This document shows positions 32,318 to 45,935 of a stretch of DNA of 64,000 nt, piece by piece. The stretch's first letter is position 1. Each line of letters starts with the position of its first letter. This DNA comes from Trematomus loennbergii (taxonomy: Eukaryota > Chordata > Actinopteri > Perciformes > Nototheniidae), in NCBI GenBank assembly GCA_012861695.1, contig JAAOOA010000002.1:25460898-25524897 (forward strand). Direction: 5' to 3'. The notes beneath the pieces were generated by a model. The model ran no database searches, was not told where the DNA came from, and worked only from the letters and a program-made list of their open reading frames with translations. The position numbers and the translations under genes were made by a program.

Positions 32318-32837
32318 TAATGGAAATGCAGCATAAAGTGAGCCTGGCCTAACAAGGCCTAATGAGGCCTAGCCATACCGTACTAAGCCGAGTGAGGCCC
32401 TGCAGTGGAAATGCGCCATAAGTGACTAGTTGGGGTGTGCTGCTATCACCCTGGAGTGAAATAAGTCTTTGATAATTGACAGTTTCTATTTTATTCTTAT
32501 CTAAAAACAGATGGACGATAGCCCATATGAGATTTCAAAAGTATTTTATTTTGAAACTTCTTAAGTTTTACATTCACTCAGTTATAATGTGGTAGTTATA
32601 CGTAGTTTGTTTTAAATAATTATTGATCACATTATATAGTAGGCTACATATTTCTAATTTAAGCTCCAGTATATGACTGTTTGGTATGTTTTGTAGGTAT
32701 ATTTGTTATTGACCGAGTAAGCGCTTTTATTTTTTTCCAGGCCTCTACCGTAATGCATAGGATATTCGTGCACCGCAATACAACGTGTGGGCTGGCTTGA
32801 CTGTGTATTCCGAAGTGGAAGCTGGCGTGGCTTGACT

Positions 32838-33123
32838 GCACTGATTTTGAGTGATTAGGTCACATGACCTGGAAGTTATTGAAGAAATAAGCAAATTTGT
32901 CCATCAAAATATTAATATAAAATATTTAAAGTATTGAAATGCAATAAAAAGAGGTGTGTCCTATAGGCTATGCAGCAAGTGTAGTTATTTGATCCAGCAC
33001 TGATTTTGAGTCATTAGGTCACATGACCTAGCAGTTATTGAAGAAATATGCTAATTTTTCCATCAAAAATATTAATAAAACGTATTTAAAGTATTAAAAT
33101 GTAATAAAAAGAGGTGTGTTCAA
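32838..33123. repeat. tandem duplication, period about 158 bp
   Basis: GCACTGATTTTGAGTGATTAG ... AATAAAAAGAGGTGTGT is repeated with several differences at 32838 and 32996. Confidence 0.75.
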
Positions 33124-33289
33124 TACATGTATGCTCTAGAGTGGATTTGCTTCACATTCACACGATCGGGAAGCTGTCGATTTATTAAAAAGAACATTGT
33201 TCTTGTGTAATTGAAAAGTCATTTGTTGATGATGGTCCCTAAGTGAAAGCCTTGTTTCACGGAGAAGATCTCTCCGTCGTAATACAGCC

Positions 33290-33385
33290 AGCAGCAGGGG
33301 AAACTGAGAGTAGCATGAAGCTGCAGCGTCGGAGACTGCACTCTCAGGACCGCACTCCCAGGACACTGCCACCTAGCGAGCAGGA
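33290..33385. repeat. left half of a dispersed inverted pair (partner 37060-37165)
   Basis: ATGAAGCTGCAGCGTCGGAG through CCGCACTCCCAGGA occurs inverted at 37087-37147. The pair brackets 3.7 kb but no terminal duplication was established. Confidence 0.55.
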
Positions 33386-33419
33386 GACCTGAATATGAAT
33401 GACAACGCAGAGAGTGTGA

Positions 33420-34440
33420 GTAATGTGAAGTGCTTTTAAAGTTGTATTTGTTTAACATTAATAACAATTCCGGTGCCTTGAAATGAATTGTGATTAGCTA
33501 ACATTAACTATGATAGTCTTAAGGCAATACAAACAAACATCTGTTAGCTTATGATAGCTTCTAACAGTATTAAAGGCACTAAAAACAATTATTCGTTAGC
33601 TATAGCTTTCGGTAAAAGCATTATTAGCAAAAGCATTAGTTTCGTTAGCATATTTGATTATTTGTTTAATGAAACTGTAGCGTGATTTTGGCAAGCCCAA
33701 CTAGGTGTCCTACATTAATTTGTTAATTTAATCACTAATTACAGTAAGAGTGTGAGTAATGTGAATCATGTTGTTTGTTTAAAGTTAACAACTATTCTGG
33801 TGTATTCAATTGGACAGCAATACAAGCAACACGTGCTAAATGTCATCTGTTAGCTGTTGATAAATCGTGATCTTCTCGCTCCCAGGAAAGAAACTTAAAA
33901 TAATGAGACTAATGGAGTCTCTGAAAAGGTTCAAATGGGTATTTTAATTAAGTAACGTGGTTAAAGAACAAGCATAGGTAAGGAAGAGACAAAGCCGTTG
34001 TTGTCTCTCGGGAGGCTGCAGCGAAGAAAAGAGAGCGGGTTGTCCTCTCTCATCCTTTTTATCCTCTTCTCGTTCTCCCCCGCTGTGCAGATAGTGGGAC
34101 CTCCCTTCTCATCTGCTGGTTCGACATCGCGAGAGAACAGATGATTTCGACATTTTGTATTCCCTGCCTACTTCCTTAAGCCTTTTCTCCTCCTTATCTC
34201 TGTGATGACTTTCTATTTAATACCTTATAAACAGCTGTAATACTTAGTTTAGAAGTCCTAGCAACACCGCTACGGCACAGTTCTCATTTACGGAAACTCC
34301 CTCTGACGTCATAGCTTCTCACGTATGTGTAAACACTACGATCAACTGTACCTTCATTTAATATTCAGCAGTAATAATATCTCGACGTCTATAGATGTAG
34401 TGTTAAAGTCCGTACGTTTTGGTGTGTAACACTCCAAGTC
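33420..34440. other. no gene seen
   Basis: There are diverged direct repeats of about 130 bp (33420-33500 and 33750-33815) and a purine/pyrimidine-rich tract. No splice-compatible coding sequence is recognised. Confidence 0.4.
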
Positions 34441-34599
34441 ATTTTCACTTTACATTCAGAAAACACATTATTAGCCACATGCTAACTGCTAACCGGATAT
34501 GAAGGATTTTCAGAATAAAAGCTTGGCATTGAGATTTCCTGAGAACTTCCGGGTTTTTCCACAATAAAACAGCTTTTAAACTGACGATATGTTTTAGAC

Positions 34600-35522
34600 C
34601 AGTGGTTCTCAACTGGTGGGTCGCGACCCAAAGTGGGTCGCGGACCCGTTTCAAGTGGGTCGCGGATGTGTGAGTGAAGAAAAAAAAGTTGAAAAAATAA
34701 ATTGGAATTTTTTTTTTTTTTTTGGGGAAAAAATGCAAACTTTTATTTTGAAGGACCGATTTTCTAACGCTGTGCATGCAGTAGGCGTTGGACTGGAAGT
34801 ACCGGAGACCATAAATGGTTTTGAAAACTTCTGTCACGTAGTGATCATCTTCTCAATAAAACATCTCTGCTGATGTTTTTTCGAGTCTTCTGGCCAATCA
34901 GAATCAAGATTGTTGCCGGAAGTCCCCACGGAGAATAACTGAGGTAGAAACTATTCTTTATACATCCATGGGTACAACTTCAGATAAAAATGAACACATA
35001 ATGAAATATGACCCCGGTTTGATGATTGACAGGTCACAGAACAATGGGAGCTATCTACCCTTACCCACAATTTAAAGTAAGTCACACAGAATCTCCTCTT
35101 TACTCTTCTCTCAGCAAGCTGTCAGAACTAAGTGAAAAACAAACAATGGCATAAAATATTATTAATATGTCGGGTAGTAATAGATTTATTTTTTTATTCT
35201 CAGAGTGTACCAGAATGCGTAGTTTATGTTAGTATTTCTAAAATCTCCTGGGGGAGAATCCCCCCAGACCCCCCTGCTGGGGTGGTGTTTTCAGCATGTG
35301 ATGATTCCATTATCTCATTAAACCTTTTTTAAAAGCATACTTTAAGTTCTGTGAAGGGATATATGCACTGTACTTCACTTTTATTAATATTGTATTCTGA
35401 AAAGCGTATATATTACAGCACGATTTTTTGTTGAATAGATTTGAGTGCTTCAAAATGTTGGGTCACGATGTATTGACCAAGTAAAAAGTGGGTCCCGAGG
35501 CCTAACCAGTTGAGAACCACTG
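34600..35522. mobile_element. non-autonomous hAT element
   Basis: It starts CAGTGGTTCTCAACTGGTGG and ends CCAGTTGAGAACCACTG. An exact 8-bp duplication TTTTAGAC flanks it (34592-34599 and 35523-35530). GTGGGTCGCG repeats lie inside the left end. No transposase. Confidence 0.88.
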
Positions 35523-35530
35523 TTTTAGAC

Positions 35531-37400
35531 TGAATTATGCTATTTAAACATTGATTTTAATTTCTAACATAGCCTATGATGACTCGCTACAAAACCAACT
35601 GTTAGCCTTTTTGTTTATTTGTTTAATGAAACCGTATGTTATGGTTATGTTATTTAGCAGAGGCTTTTTATCCAAAGTGACTCACAAAAAACATAAAATA
35701 ACCATAATAAACATTAGAATATCAATACAAATAGTTACATAGTCAGTTACATTACTTATTACATTTTTAACAGGGTAATTAGTCTCTGTAACCTACTACA
35801 TTTAAAAAAAAGTAAACTTCCCAACTCTGATCATTAATTATAGTCAGCTAATTAATTAAACTTCAAAGGATGACAAAAGCATGTCAATATGATCTGTCTG
35901 TCCGCTACATTAAATCAGCAGTAGCCTAAGTTCTCTCTTCAGTGTAAATGCTTCTTTAATAGTCATTGTATTACTATTTTAATTAATTGTAAATAATCTT
36001 AACTGTGCTGACTGTCTGTTTACTGTTTATCAGACAGTCTCATCATTCTGACATGTTTTGCAATATATTGCATGAGGTGTTTTAGTCAGTTATTATTATT
36101 CTCATGGAGCGTTTTGAAATACAAGGGTATGAAAGCCCTTAACAATATGTGTGTTTTAATTTCAGTAACACTTTCACTTGTAGATTATCTACAATCTCTC
36201 AACAAACTCAGGAGCATGTCAATAGAACATCTGTTAGTTATATTAGGTTAACCATCTACAGATCAGTAGACCATCAGTAACAACAGCTGTAAGACTCTGG
36301 ATGGCAATATCTGTTGAGATTATTAATGCATATCAATTGTGCACCAATGCCTTAGCCTTTCCCTATGCAATACTTTAGATTACATCTTGTTCTTATTGTT
36401 TCAAAGGCATGGCCAAAGGTTTGCCTTCTGGACTCTGGAGGCCAGAAGCTTGCTCGAGGGAACCCTTCAGCCAGTCTTCAGAGTGCCACGACAGAGTGCC
36501 AGAATGGATATCTCCCAGGAGAAGGTGGTCAACAGCAGACCAACAGCAGATTGAAGAATCCAGTGTGGAAATTGTGCCCAATAAATGTATTCTGCACTGA
36601 AATGCCTCTCGGTCAAATTGCATGTTTATCTTTTGCAGCCTGGTGCATAAACACACTAACAGTTGTTTTCAGTAATCTAGCACCTCTTCAAAGACACATT
36701 TGATTTGTTTTATTTTGAACGTGTAATACAAAAAAAAATATATATAATAAATGTATGTCTACATACAATATACATTTACAATTATAAATAGATGATATCA
36801 TTATTACTACAATATATATATTTACGTTGTATGTCAAATTTGATAAGACAAATATAAAAGACTATCTTTTTACATCTGACATACAAAATACATTTGATAT
36901 TAACAACAAATTGTTGTTGTAAAAATAAATAAAATAAACAATAATAAATATAATAATAATAAAAACATATTTTCATGCATGTAAATGTCTACTTTTGCGA
37001 TTTTCATGCATTTTTAGATGGTTAATAACAAGCATTACAATGTCTACTTTTGCGGTCATCCAATCCGCTAGGTGGCGATGTTGCAAAACCACTAGGGTCC
37101 TGGGAGTGCGGTCCTGAGAGTGCAGCCTCCGACGCTGCAGCTTCATACTATTGGAAACTGACGCTGCTGGCGAGTCCGCGAATGTCTGTCGAATATCCAA
37201 CCTAACACTAACTTCACCGCGGTGTTGAACAAGGCTTATTAAGCTGAACATCACCACAATTGTTCTGTCACAGCCGAAGTAAAAACAATAAGTGTGGCTT
37301 GATATTGAGTAAGAAAAAGGTTTATAACGCTGTGAGAATGGGTCTGCAGAGAGCATTTCTCCGCGATCCCAACTTAGCAGCCCGAAAAACGTTTACCCAT
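35531..37400. other. mostly anonymous AT-rich DNA
   Basis: A reversed L2-type tail remnant lies at about 35648-35690 and an AT-rich tract at 36720-36990. Several overlapping frames at 36340-36700 share a short GC-richer patch (36405-36560) that could be an exon relic, but no family is recognised. 37060-37165 is the partner of 33290-33385. Confidence 0.35.
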
Positions 37401-38856
37401 TTAAACAGTCATGGTAGATACCTTGTTTGTTTTAAACATCATAAATACACAAACAACAATGAATACTTACAGGTTGTGTACCCGAATCTCCCGCTGGTCC
37501 AAACAAAGTAGGAACAGCATCGTTCTTCAGTGCCCTACGCTGTACATATCCGGCATGAATCGCTGAAAGGTTTGTGAAGCTTTGTTTCGTGAAATGCTGG
37601 CAGAGGGTGTGGCCTCTGGGTATTCACACGTCACAGTACCCAGGAAGTAAACAATGGAAAATGAGAAATCTCCAACGAGGCGTTTTGGGGCAGCATAGAC
37701 TGTGTTTTACTCACTACAGGGTGTACTTTGAGGGTTTTTGACTCTGCAGACCGTTTACATGCATATAAACCTTCATAACACATAAGGGAATGGGAATAAC
37801 CGGAAAAGAATGACATCGGCCCTTTAATTATTGAAAAAGGATGAAAAACTCTAGTCTAAATGACTCTTTGTGTACTTAATTATACATATTTGTTCCATCT
37901 CTAATTTGTTCATATAATTAATTTCTCTGTTGTTGGATATGAATTGGATTTGGAATTCAAATCTAATGTGAGTTTCCCATTTCACTTCAGTCCACTGACC
38001 TGTTGAGCACAGTGTGCCATCAGAACGGTCTTTCCTGTGCACGGACCTCCTGTCACCACTAGGGGCGCTGCTCTTCACTCTGCTCCACATAGGCTCTGAC
38101 TTCCAGCAAATAGAAATACCCTCCTGTAATGCAATGTGACTGCAAATGTTGTCTATATCAGAATGTCACAGGGAAATAGATCATACAATATCCCCAAAAA
38201 TACATTTAAAGTGGTTATAAAACGTAATTTACTAAATTGTAAAGTAATTATTTGACTTAGAAGAGATCTTCCTCTGCTCTTAATCCTTTACGATGCCAAA
38301 GGTAAGATAAAACAGAACAAGTAAAAATATATTGAATAAAGTGCAAACCGGTATTGAATAGAAAACACATTTATTTAGTTTGTTAGGTTACAAAGTTACG
38401 AAAATAATACATTTCCTGATTAACAAAGATTTTGTTTTACTTTGGTCACACAAACAAAATATTAACTTACATTTTAAACTTGTACAACATGAACGGAAGA
38501 AGTCCTTAATGGTAAGAATGTCATCATAATGTTTCAAAAGCATGGTGCTCAATCCAGAGTGGACCTACTGTAACAGTGACAGAAATGGCAGTAGCCTGAT
38601 TTCTGGACACACAATTTGTGGAGAATGATTTTAAAATGTTGGCCCACTATACACTTTAAAGTGTTGTGTTACGTCAGGCAGTTTTTATTATTTTTAAATC
38701 TTTCTTCCCTATTAAATGTGTGTTTATGCTAAAACACCGGTCATACCTATAACAGAGTTCCCAAAAAACATTATCAAATGATTTCTTAATATGTCAACAT
38801 GTTTAAGTGCAATCAAAACAAATACAAATAAAATACATGCATAACTGTTTCTCAAA

Positions 38857-39194
38857 CTACTGAATAATAGAATATGGACTGCTGATGAAGCTTACATTTG
38901 GCAGATTATTCCGACAAAATAACAACTCTTTAAATGCTAATAATGCGGACTTCATTACTTCATTTGTAATGTCTGCTTTCTTACAGAAGCCTCTGTTGTG
39001 ATTAATAGCCTGGAGGAGCCTGGTGTGCATGGTCCTCTCGGCCGGGTACCTCTGGTAGACGGGCAGTAACAGCAGACGGTAGCAGGTGAAGGATTCTGGC
39101 TTATCGATCTCGGTGGAATCGGGCAACACTGCGACTTTCATCTGAACGCTCTCCATACCCAGGAAGGGAACACGGTAGGAGCCGGTGACGAACA
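38857..39194 (-). pseudogene. copy B final HECT exon with catalytic cysteine
   Basis: It encodes FVTGSYRVPFLGMESVQMKV and FTCYRLLLLPVYQRYP, matching the HECT C-lobe; the cysteine is the expected ubiquitin acceptor. The frame runs about 35 residues past the usual HECT end because one base differs from copy C, which stops at ADITE. Confidence 0.85.
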
Positions 39195-39316
39195 CTGATA
39201 ACAAATAAAGAATCTTAAATTAATTAAATACAACTTCATAGAACACCAAGGAAGCTAATACTGATAGGGACTCCATTTAAACGTAATAAATTATGTCAAT
39301 CATTTCTGATACTTAC

Positions 39317-39418
39317 GAAATAATTTTTTCTTCTCCTCCGCGGTCAGATTCTCAAACACCTCCCAGAAGGTCACGATGTTTGGATGCCTGTCATGGTAGT
39401 CTCCTTCATAACTGTATT
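39317..39418 (-). pseudogene. copy B HECT exon with 1-nt deletion
   Basis: It encodes YEGDYHDRHPNIVTFWEV. It is 102 nt long against 103 in copy C (62527-62629); the missing base is next to ACAGTT/ACAGTGT, which shifts the frame. Confidence 0.8.
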
Positions 39419-39519
39419 CTGTTTGGAAATGACATGTGGAAAGTTCATTTACATCTCCCCTACAAGCACTTAAACACACAAAACTGTAGGAACAAGCAAA
39501 GTAACTTAACAGATCTTAA

Positions 39520-39932
39520 AGGTCTCATGTTAAATACCTTTTTAGGTTTATTTAAAACATTTGGAGACTACTAGAATATGTTTAAATGCTGTAATGTTAA
39601 AAAAAAACATTATTCTTCTCATACTGCCTGCCTGAAAAGAGCTGTATTCAGCCTCTTCCTGAATCTGATGAACTCCTCAGACCCTCCCTCCCAAAAGCTC
39701 AGTCTATTTTCATTGGTCAGTGTTTCCCACTAGCTGTCGATTGTAAAATGGTATCTCAAATCTGATTTGCTCTTTCTTAGACAGGATTTTAAATATGTGG
39801 ATCAGCAGAACATTTGAATTCTTTATTGCTGAAACTTTCTGAGTATCTTTACACACAGGGGAGACATACAGTATATATGTATGTATGTCTGTGTAAAAGA
39901 CATGAAAAAGTGCATATTGCATAATGTGACCT
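39520..39932. mobile_element. TTAA-flanked MITE in HECT intron (copy B)
   Basis: It starts AGGTCTCATG and ends CATAATGTGACCT between TTAA sites (39516-39519 and 39933-39936). The same element sits at 62732-63136 in copy C, so it predates the duplication. Confidence 0.65.
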
Positions 39933-40096
39933 TTAACTGAAACAGTCTCTTACAATTTGAAAATGTATGTTAAACAACTACATAACAAACTGGTCATCTT
40001 GTTCTCCATATTTTTGTGATATATTCTTGTTTCAAATTATATATCCTCAGATAAAAGATAAGATAAAACATTATTCTGAATATCTGAACTTCAGAC

Positions 40097-40279
40097 CTTC
40101 TTGAACACCTCCCAGTCGTAGTTCTCCTGGCCCACCATCACTGCCTGCAGCTCCTCGGGCTGGAAGAACTCCACCACGTCGATGTCACACACCTTGAAGA
40201 AGCCTTTCTTGAACGCTTCAAACACTCCCTCCACTGATTTGTTGAAGCATAGTTGACGTAGGCGTCTACAAACTCTTTC
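40097..40279 (-). pseudogene. copy B HECT exon with 1-nt deletion (reciprocal lesion)
   Basis: The exon encodes KEFVDAYVNYA and, in another frame, VCDIDVVEFFQPEELQAVMV. It is 183 nt. Copy C has one extra base (GAAGGCATAG against GAAGCATAG) where B is shifted, while B keeps CACTCCCTCC where C has lost two bases. Both copies are frameshifted about 20 nt apart. Confidence 0.82.
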
Positions 40280-41527
40280 CTATTAAAACATTTAATAAAA
40301 GAATATACAAAAGATTAAACTGAGCGCTAAAACAATTCTAAATGTTTCTTCTGTAATACACTTTACACAGTAGATCAACGCTAAATCTTTAATGAAAGTA
40401 ATGTATTCTTTTATGACGGATTTAACTGTTTTAACTGCTAGATGGCAGCAAAGATTTGCAGTCGACGTAAGAATGGATCATTGTGTGTTTGTTGACAGCA
40501 TGCACTGCTGAATGGCAAGAAATCTGTGAGGTTGTCAAAGACACAGACTGACAGAAACTAAATACATGTTTAAAGCTTGTGAGGCAGACTAAAGCTGTGC
40601 AGATCAGATTGTTAAATACAGCAGTTAGTACCTGTTGGACGCTGTCACAACTTTCCCAGTTTCTTTCGGATCAAGTTCAGCTGTCTCTCCGCCCCAGGGC
40701 ACCTGGTCAAACAAACGATTACAGCCAGAGTGGAATATGCAGAAACACATGTGGGCAACAGAGCAGAAGTATGTCTTTCGAACTGCGATTGAGTAAACTT
40801 ACAGTGAAAGTAATGTCCATTTGTTTGACCTCATCAGGAGGGCAGTCCAACAGGAACTGCCAAGACCTGCAAACAAGAATGTCAATAATACAAAAAGATC
40901 AATCTAAAACAACTATAACCTGCAAACTACAAACATTTCAGAGAAAGAATATATGTGAGTCTTACTCTCCCATGACAGGGTCGAACTCCTTCATGTCGTC
41001 CAGTGAGGGTTTGACCTTGAGCAGCTTCTTGAAGAGAACCAGTGGGAAGCGCAAGTGGACAAGGTTGTGGTGGTAGAGAGCCAGGCCGCACAGAACGCCA
41101 AACAGGAAGTAAGTCTTCTCCTCTACTTTTGGCTGTTTGGTTTATGACAAAACACATGATTAAGATTTGGTAGGATTCAATAACGATGAAAAGGTCAAAT
41201 GTAATGTTATACATTCACGTCTTTGTTTATAAGACTTTTATAGTAATCACCTCACTTGTATGTTAAATTCAATCAAATGAGGAATTTAATAGTAAATGTA
41301 TAGAGGGCTGGACAGTATATCAACAATATACCAATATATTTAAAAGTGTTCCAATAACATCTTACATGTGGCTAAGACTTTAAACTAAATATTTAGCCCA
41401 CCTAATAAAGAAATACGATATATATATTCAACCTTAAAATACATAGATATTACTTTGGTCATTTTACCCAGCCCTAAGTAAATAAAATGATTTAATTCAT
41501 GCTTTTGTGTTTAATATCGTGTCTTAC

Positions 41528-41664
41528 CCTGACAGGGAACCAGGCCAGAGTGTTGCTCTCGTTGAACATGAACATTTCAGACTTGGGAGACATCAGCTCT
41601 TCAATCACTTGCAGGAAGAAATCTCTTTGTAGACATCCATCACCTTCGTCCTGTCAAATTGCAC
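41528..41664 (-). pseudogene. copy B HECT exon with frameshift
   Basis: The first part reads VQFDRTKVMDVYKE. The rest, FFLQVIEELMSPKSEM, is in a different frame, so one base is missing near 41625. Copy C's exon lies beyond the window. Confidence 0.7.
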
Positions 41665-42284
41665 CTTCAAAGGATCAAATAATGTTTTCATTATTAACAG
41701 TCCTTAAACTAAATCAGTATCAGCTCTGGGTAAATAAAACTTCCTGTCATCCATTTGGGCTTAGAACTAGAGACAAGCAAGACATCAAATGCACAATTAC
41801 TATACCAACAACTCCCCTTACACAATCCACTAATTGCTGCTATTGATGGGCAAGTTTTATCGATTTAACTGTACATTTATTTTATTCACATTATTTAAAA
41901 AACATTTAAAAAATCAATTGGTACTGATTTTTGCAGGCCCTCTCATATTTGTTATGTTTAATTATCTCCAATTACTTCTTAAATATGTACTGTAATTGAC
42001 ATTTTGTTCAAAATGAAGTCAACTGATTTTACACATTAAGTAAAAAGTACTGAAGCAATGAAAAATATGCTTTTAAGTAGCATTGTGGAGAGCGTAGGAT
42101 ACAGATGTTGTTGATTTTTGACCCATTACAGAGAGTAGATCTTCCGATATATCAGCCTTCATTGCTGTGATTTTGACAGTTTTTTATTTCTTGTGAATCC
42201 CACAACATATGGAAGTACAAAACTAAATGGCTGAAGTATCCATAAAATAACTCAGAAACTAAGTATAAAAAGACAAGGGCTACA

Positions 42285-42318
42285 AAATGTTGCAACATTT
42301 TGTTGCAACATTTTGTAG
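42285..42318. repeat. short perfect palindrome
   Basis: ACAAAATGTTGCAACATTTTG followed by TTGCAACATTTTGT forms overlapping self-complementary arms in a HECT intron. No function is inferred. Confidence 0.5.
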
Positions 42319-43299
42319 GTATGTTGTATGTTTACCAAAAGCTCCCTTTTGAAGGCGCAGTGGTCGGCTGCCCCCAGCTGCCTGAAGGTGTCCTCCACCA
42401 GGTGAGAGCGTCTCAGGGTGAGCTGGAAGACCGGCACAGGGGCGGAGTCACCCTGCACTTTCTGTAATTACAAAACCTTAATATATCTTTATCTTAATAA
42501 AGACATCTACACATTGACAGATTGGTTCAAATGAATGCTCAAAACAAGAAACAACCTCAGCTGTATTATGAAAAAACTAAATAAGAACTTCAGTAAATTG
42601 ATTAGAAATTATCTAATGTTACGAATACTGTACCTTTGAGAGCATAGTTAAAGACTGCCACCTTTTGAACCAGAGTGAACAGGAATGGGTAGCGGCAGAA
42701 AATGACGGGTGTCTTGACATCATCCTTAAAGGAAATAAATTGATAATAATAAATAAATAATTTCAGCAAGAAGCATTTCAACAGAAAATGCTCAGGATAA
42801 AATCACAAATAGTTCGGAATAAATGCAATATCTCGAAAATGGTAAGATATGTTTTTACCTCCTCTTTGAAAATTGAAACCAAAGAGCAAGTCCTGATCTA
42901 GCAGAGCAGCACACTGTCACTGATCTCCTCTACGTAGAAGGTGCTCGGTAGGACTTTCCAGCTTTGTTTGCCTATAAGTAAAACACACGTTTAGCCTCAG
43001 AGTTCATTCTGATCACCCATAAAGATTGAACAATCATTTTTCCGACCTCTTCTGGGAAACGACAAAGCTTTGCTAGAAAGGGCCGAAACATCTGCCTCGA
43101 AAGGTAGCAACATTTCAGATGAGTTACAGGGCAGACTGTAAAATAAGCTTTCTGACACCAGCAAAAAAACAGAAAAACTCTTTGGGGCTGGTTCAGATAG
43201 CGGGAAAATCTGTTTTTTTATCCTTTTATAAAGGATAAATGTTTTCCTTTCATGTTTGGTCCTGAAATAAAAAAATTAAAAAAGTAAAACGGCACTCAC

Positions 43300-43449
43300 T
43301 TTGTCAGCATCTTGAGGACCTCCACCAGGTATTTGACTCCGGGGTTATGAGTTACCAGGAGGCCATTTCTGAGCAGAAGGCCAGGGCCTTTTTGAACACC
43401 AAGATGTGCTTCATCAGTATGGAGGGTTTCAGAGTGGACCACCAGCGTC
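43300..43449 (-). pseudogene. copy B first HECT-half exon with frameshift
   Basis: The HERC-like frame reads WWSTLKPSILMKHILVFKKA and then stops at about 43360. The continuation NPGVKYLVEVLKMLTK is in the neighbouring frame. An alternative frame is open throughout but does not resemble HERC. Confidence 0.65.
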
Positions 43450-44816
43450 CTGAGAACAAAAGGCATTGTCCGTCTTGTATTAGACAGCTCAACACACTGC
43501 AAGTAAAAAGCAGATCTTCACCAACTTGACCAAATTAGCAAAACATTTAGAAGAAAAAAACACTGATGCACATCGCTCGGACATGCTTGTTGTTGCCATG
43601 TTTTTTGGCAACAACAACGTGTACATTTCTTGATCTGACAAAGTTATTAATCTGACTCAACAATATAATATATAATATACATACAATTAATTGTAAGGCT
43701 AATGCTATGTTAGCTGGCTAATGCTATGTTAGCTGGCTATTACGTTGGTTGTTACTTTCAGAAAACATAAAAAACAGTAATCTGACATTAATGATAAAAA
43801 AAAAAGAATTCTGAATTTGTTTATCAGTTAACAATTAAGTAAATTAAATATTATTTATGCATGTTAAAAATCGACTTGTTTTAAACCAATAAACTATTTG
43901 CAGTCTATTGTTGTCCTTGAAAGTACCTTGGATCATTACAAAACCCATAACCTAACAAAATACTTTAGAAAAATGTTGCTGTCGTTTACTTAGTGTATCT
44001 TGAGTCTTCTCCGGCAGATCAACAATAATGATCGCCAGCATCAACACCCCCTGCATGACATTACACTCCTCTTGGAGGAGGGGACACGTCAGCAGAATCA
44101 GTACGATTTCTGGTGTTTTCTTATTTGTATCTTGTGTTTTTCCTGAACACAGCAATAAGATGAAAATAAGAAAATCCTACATGGGATTCACGCAACGTGA
44201 TCTGACAGCCAAATCTGTTCCATCTTGAGTATGTTGATGAATTGCGTTTGATCTTACATTTGATGCGTTTGCCTAGCAATTTTCATTCAGCATAAGGGGA
44301 AAAGCCCCACTAAAACCATAAGGGCATCAGACTTAACAGTTAAGATCAAATCTGTACTTGAAATGTTTCATGCAATATGCACTGAGTCTCTGAATAGGTG
44401 AACATATTACCTGTGGAGGTGAAGTGTAGGTACAGCTTGTATTCCACCCAGCTGATATTTTCAAGTCTGCTTAAACCAGGAAAAAATACATTTGCATATT
44501 TAATGTATCTCTTTTAGTTTTACACTACTTCTACATAAAAAGGACATTGATTAGAACTGCTGCTAACTAGACTTATATTCTCTGCTAAGGATACTATTTC
44601 TCCAATATGCCTTCACAAAGTAAATAGTTGTATGTTGCTATATTAATGAACTTACAAATCTACTAAACACCACCCTGGCCATACATACACACCCTTGGGT
44701 GAAAACCTTGCCGTCCTAGCAATCACGGCGTCACATATCAAAATAAGCAACATCCTAATATTTGTATTATGTTTACAATGGAATTTATGATTGGTTGAAA
44801 TCTGAAGATTCAGTAC

Positions 44817-44904
44817 CTTAGTTAACACAGCAAAGTGTGCTTCTCCACAGCTTATGAAGGAGACACCCAGAGGTCTGAGGGCGGGTACCATGCAGATGTT
44901 GAAC
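44817..44904 (-). pseudogene. copy B exon 5 with destroyed splice acceptor
   Basis: The 88-nt exon matches copy A exon 27199-27286. In A the intron ends AGACAG before GTTC; in B the same place reads AGGCAA before GTTC, so the invariant AG is lost. Confidence 0.75.
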
Positions 44905-45883
44905 TTGCCTGATAAATATGATAAAAAATAGAATAAAAGATTCCCATTTCCAAAATAATTATACACACAAACTATGATGGTCTGTACAATTTCAATATCT
45001 GAGGTTAACATTTTAAAAGCCCTCTTTTCTCTGGACAGAAGGCTTTTATTCTGAAATGTTACCAGGCTAAGGTTGTGGAAAATGCAGTGACTCCAAAAAT
45101 GAAAAGAATACTGGCTTGCAATGGGCAGTGACTATTATTTACAAATGAATCCATATTTCTAACTCTAAAAATGACAAAAGCCCTCCACTTGCATGGACAA
45201 TTTGCTGCTTGCTGAACATCACATGACACAATTGAAGTACATAATTGTTACCCTTCTCATCCACCCTGTTGAGACCCAGCTGGCCAGATTTATTGGCCCC
45301 GCAGCAGTACACCAGGCCTGGGAGTGTGAGGAACAGGGAGTGGGTCGCTCCGGCCGTAACCTGGGTAACCGCTACGCCGGTCAGAGCGCGCACCAGGTCA
45401 GGTACAAACTGCAGCGACACCTCCTTCCCCAGGCCTAGCTGACCATGACTGTTCGAACCCCACGAGAATACATCGCCTCCTGAAAAGTGAAATAATAGAC
45501 TTTTAATTATTTTTTGTTATTCTTTTTATTCACAAAAATAACTGTAAGACTGTGGGCTTGTTCAGAAGATAATGTCAAATGAATATGTTTTCCTCTTTAG
45601 ATTAACCTTTTGATTTAAAAATGAAAATAATTGAACATTCAACATGTATATCCTCTTTTCTGAAATGTGTCGCACCTTTGTCTGCCTTAAGCTCCCACTA
45701 ATTAAAGAACATTTACTTTGCACTAAATTGTCGGTGGGGAATAGGGAAACTGGCACAGTGATAAATTAACATTAAAATCGAAATCATTATTACACATAAC
45801 CAAAATAAAAAAACTGAGGAACAAACAATGTTACTGTTGCATATCATATCAGAAAGATGGCATCAGTATGTGCATTGTCATAC

Positions 45884-45935
45884 CTTTAGTCAGAGCCAGA
45901 GAGTGGGAATTTCCACAAGCAACTTGAATCACAAG
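45884..45935 (-). pseudogene. copy B exon 3, 3' part, interrupted by copia
   Basis: It encodes the VACGNSHSLALTK strand. The remaining 15 nt of the exon lie at 50429-50443 on the far side of the retrotransposon. Copy A exon 28260-28326 is the uninterrupted equivalent. Confidence 0.85.
45931..45935. other. copia target-site duplication, left
   Basis: ACAAG here and at 50424-50428 are direct repeats. Copy A has ACAGG once at this site. Five base pairs is the usual Ty1/copia duplication length. Confidence 0.8.

Larger units (their letters stand above)
24755..43500. repeat. segmental duplication unit 1 (HERC block)
   Basis: Unit 1 starts with GTTGGTTGTTACTTTCAGAA at about 24758, which recurs at 43743. 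It aligns with unit 2 (43742 to the right edge) in three blocks: 24755-29735 with 43742-56330, 29740-30240 with 56330-56990, and 37410-40800 with 57480-64000. Blocks differ by several kilobases of nested insertions and deletions. The interior 30240-37400 of unit 1 has no counterpart in unit 2. Confidence 0.85.

Noticed and set aside
36339..36703. Overlapping small frames sharing a GC-richer patch
   Set aside because: No conserved family, start context or splice partner was recognised. Kept only as a note in the anonymous region.
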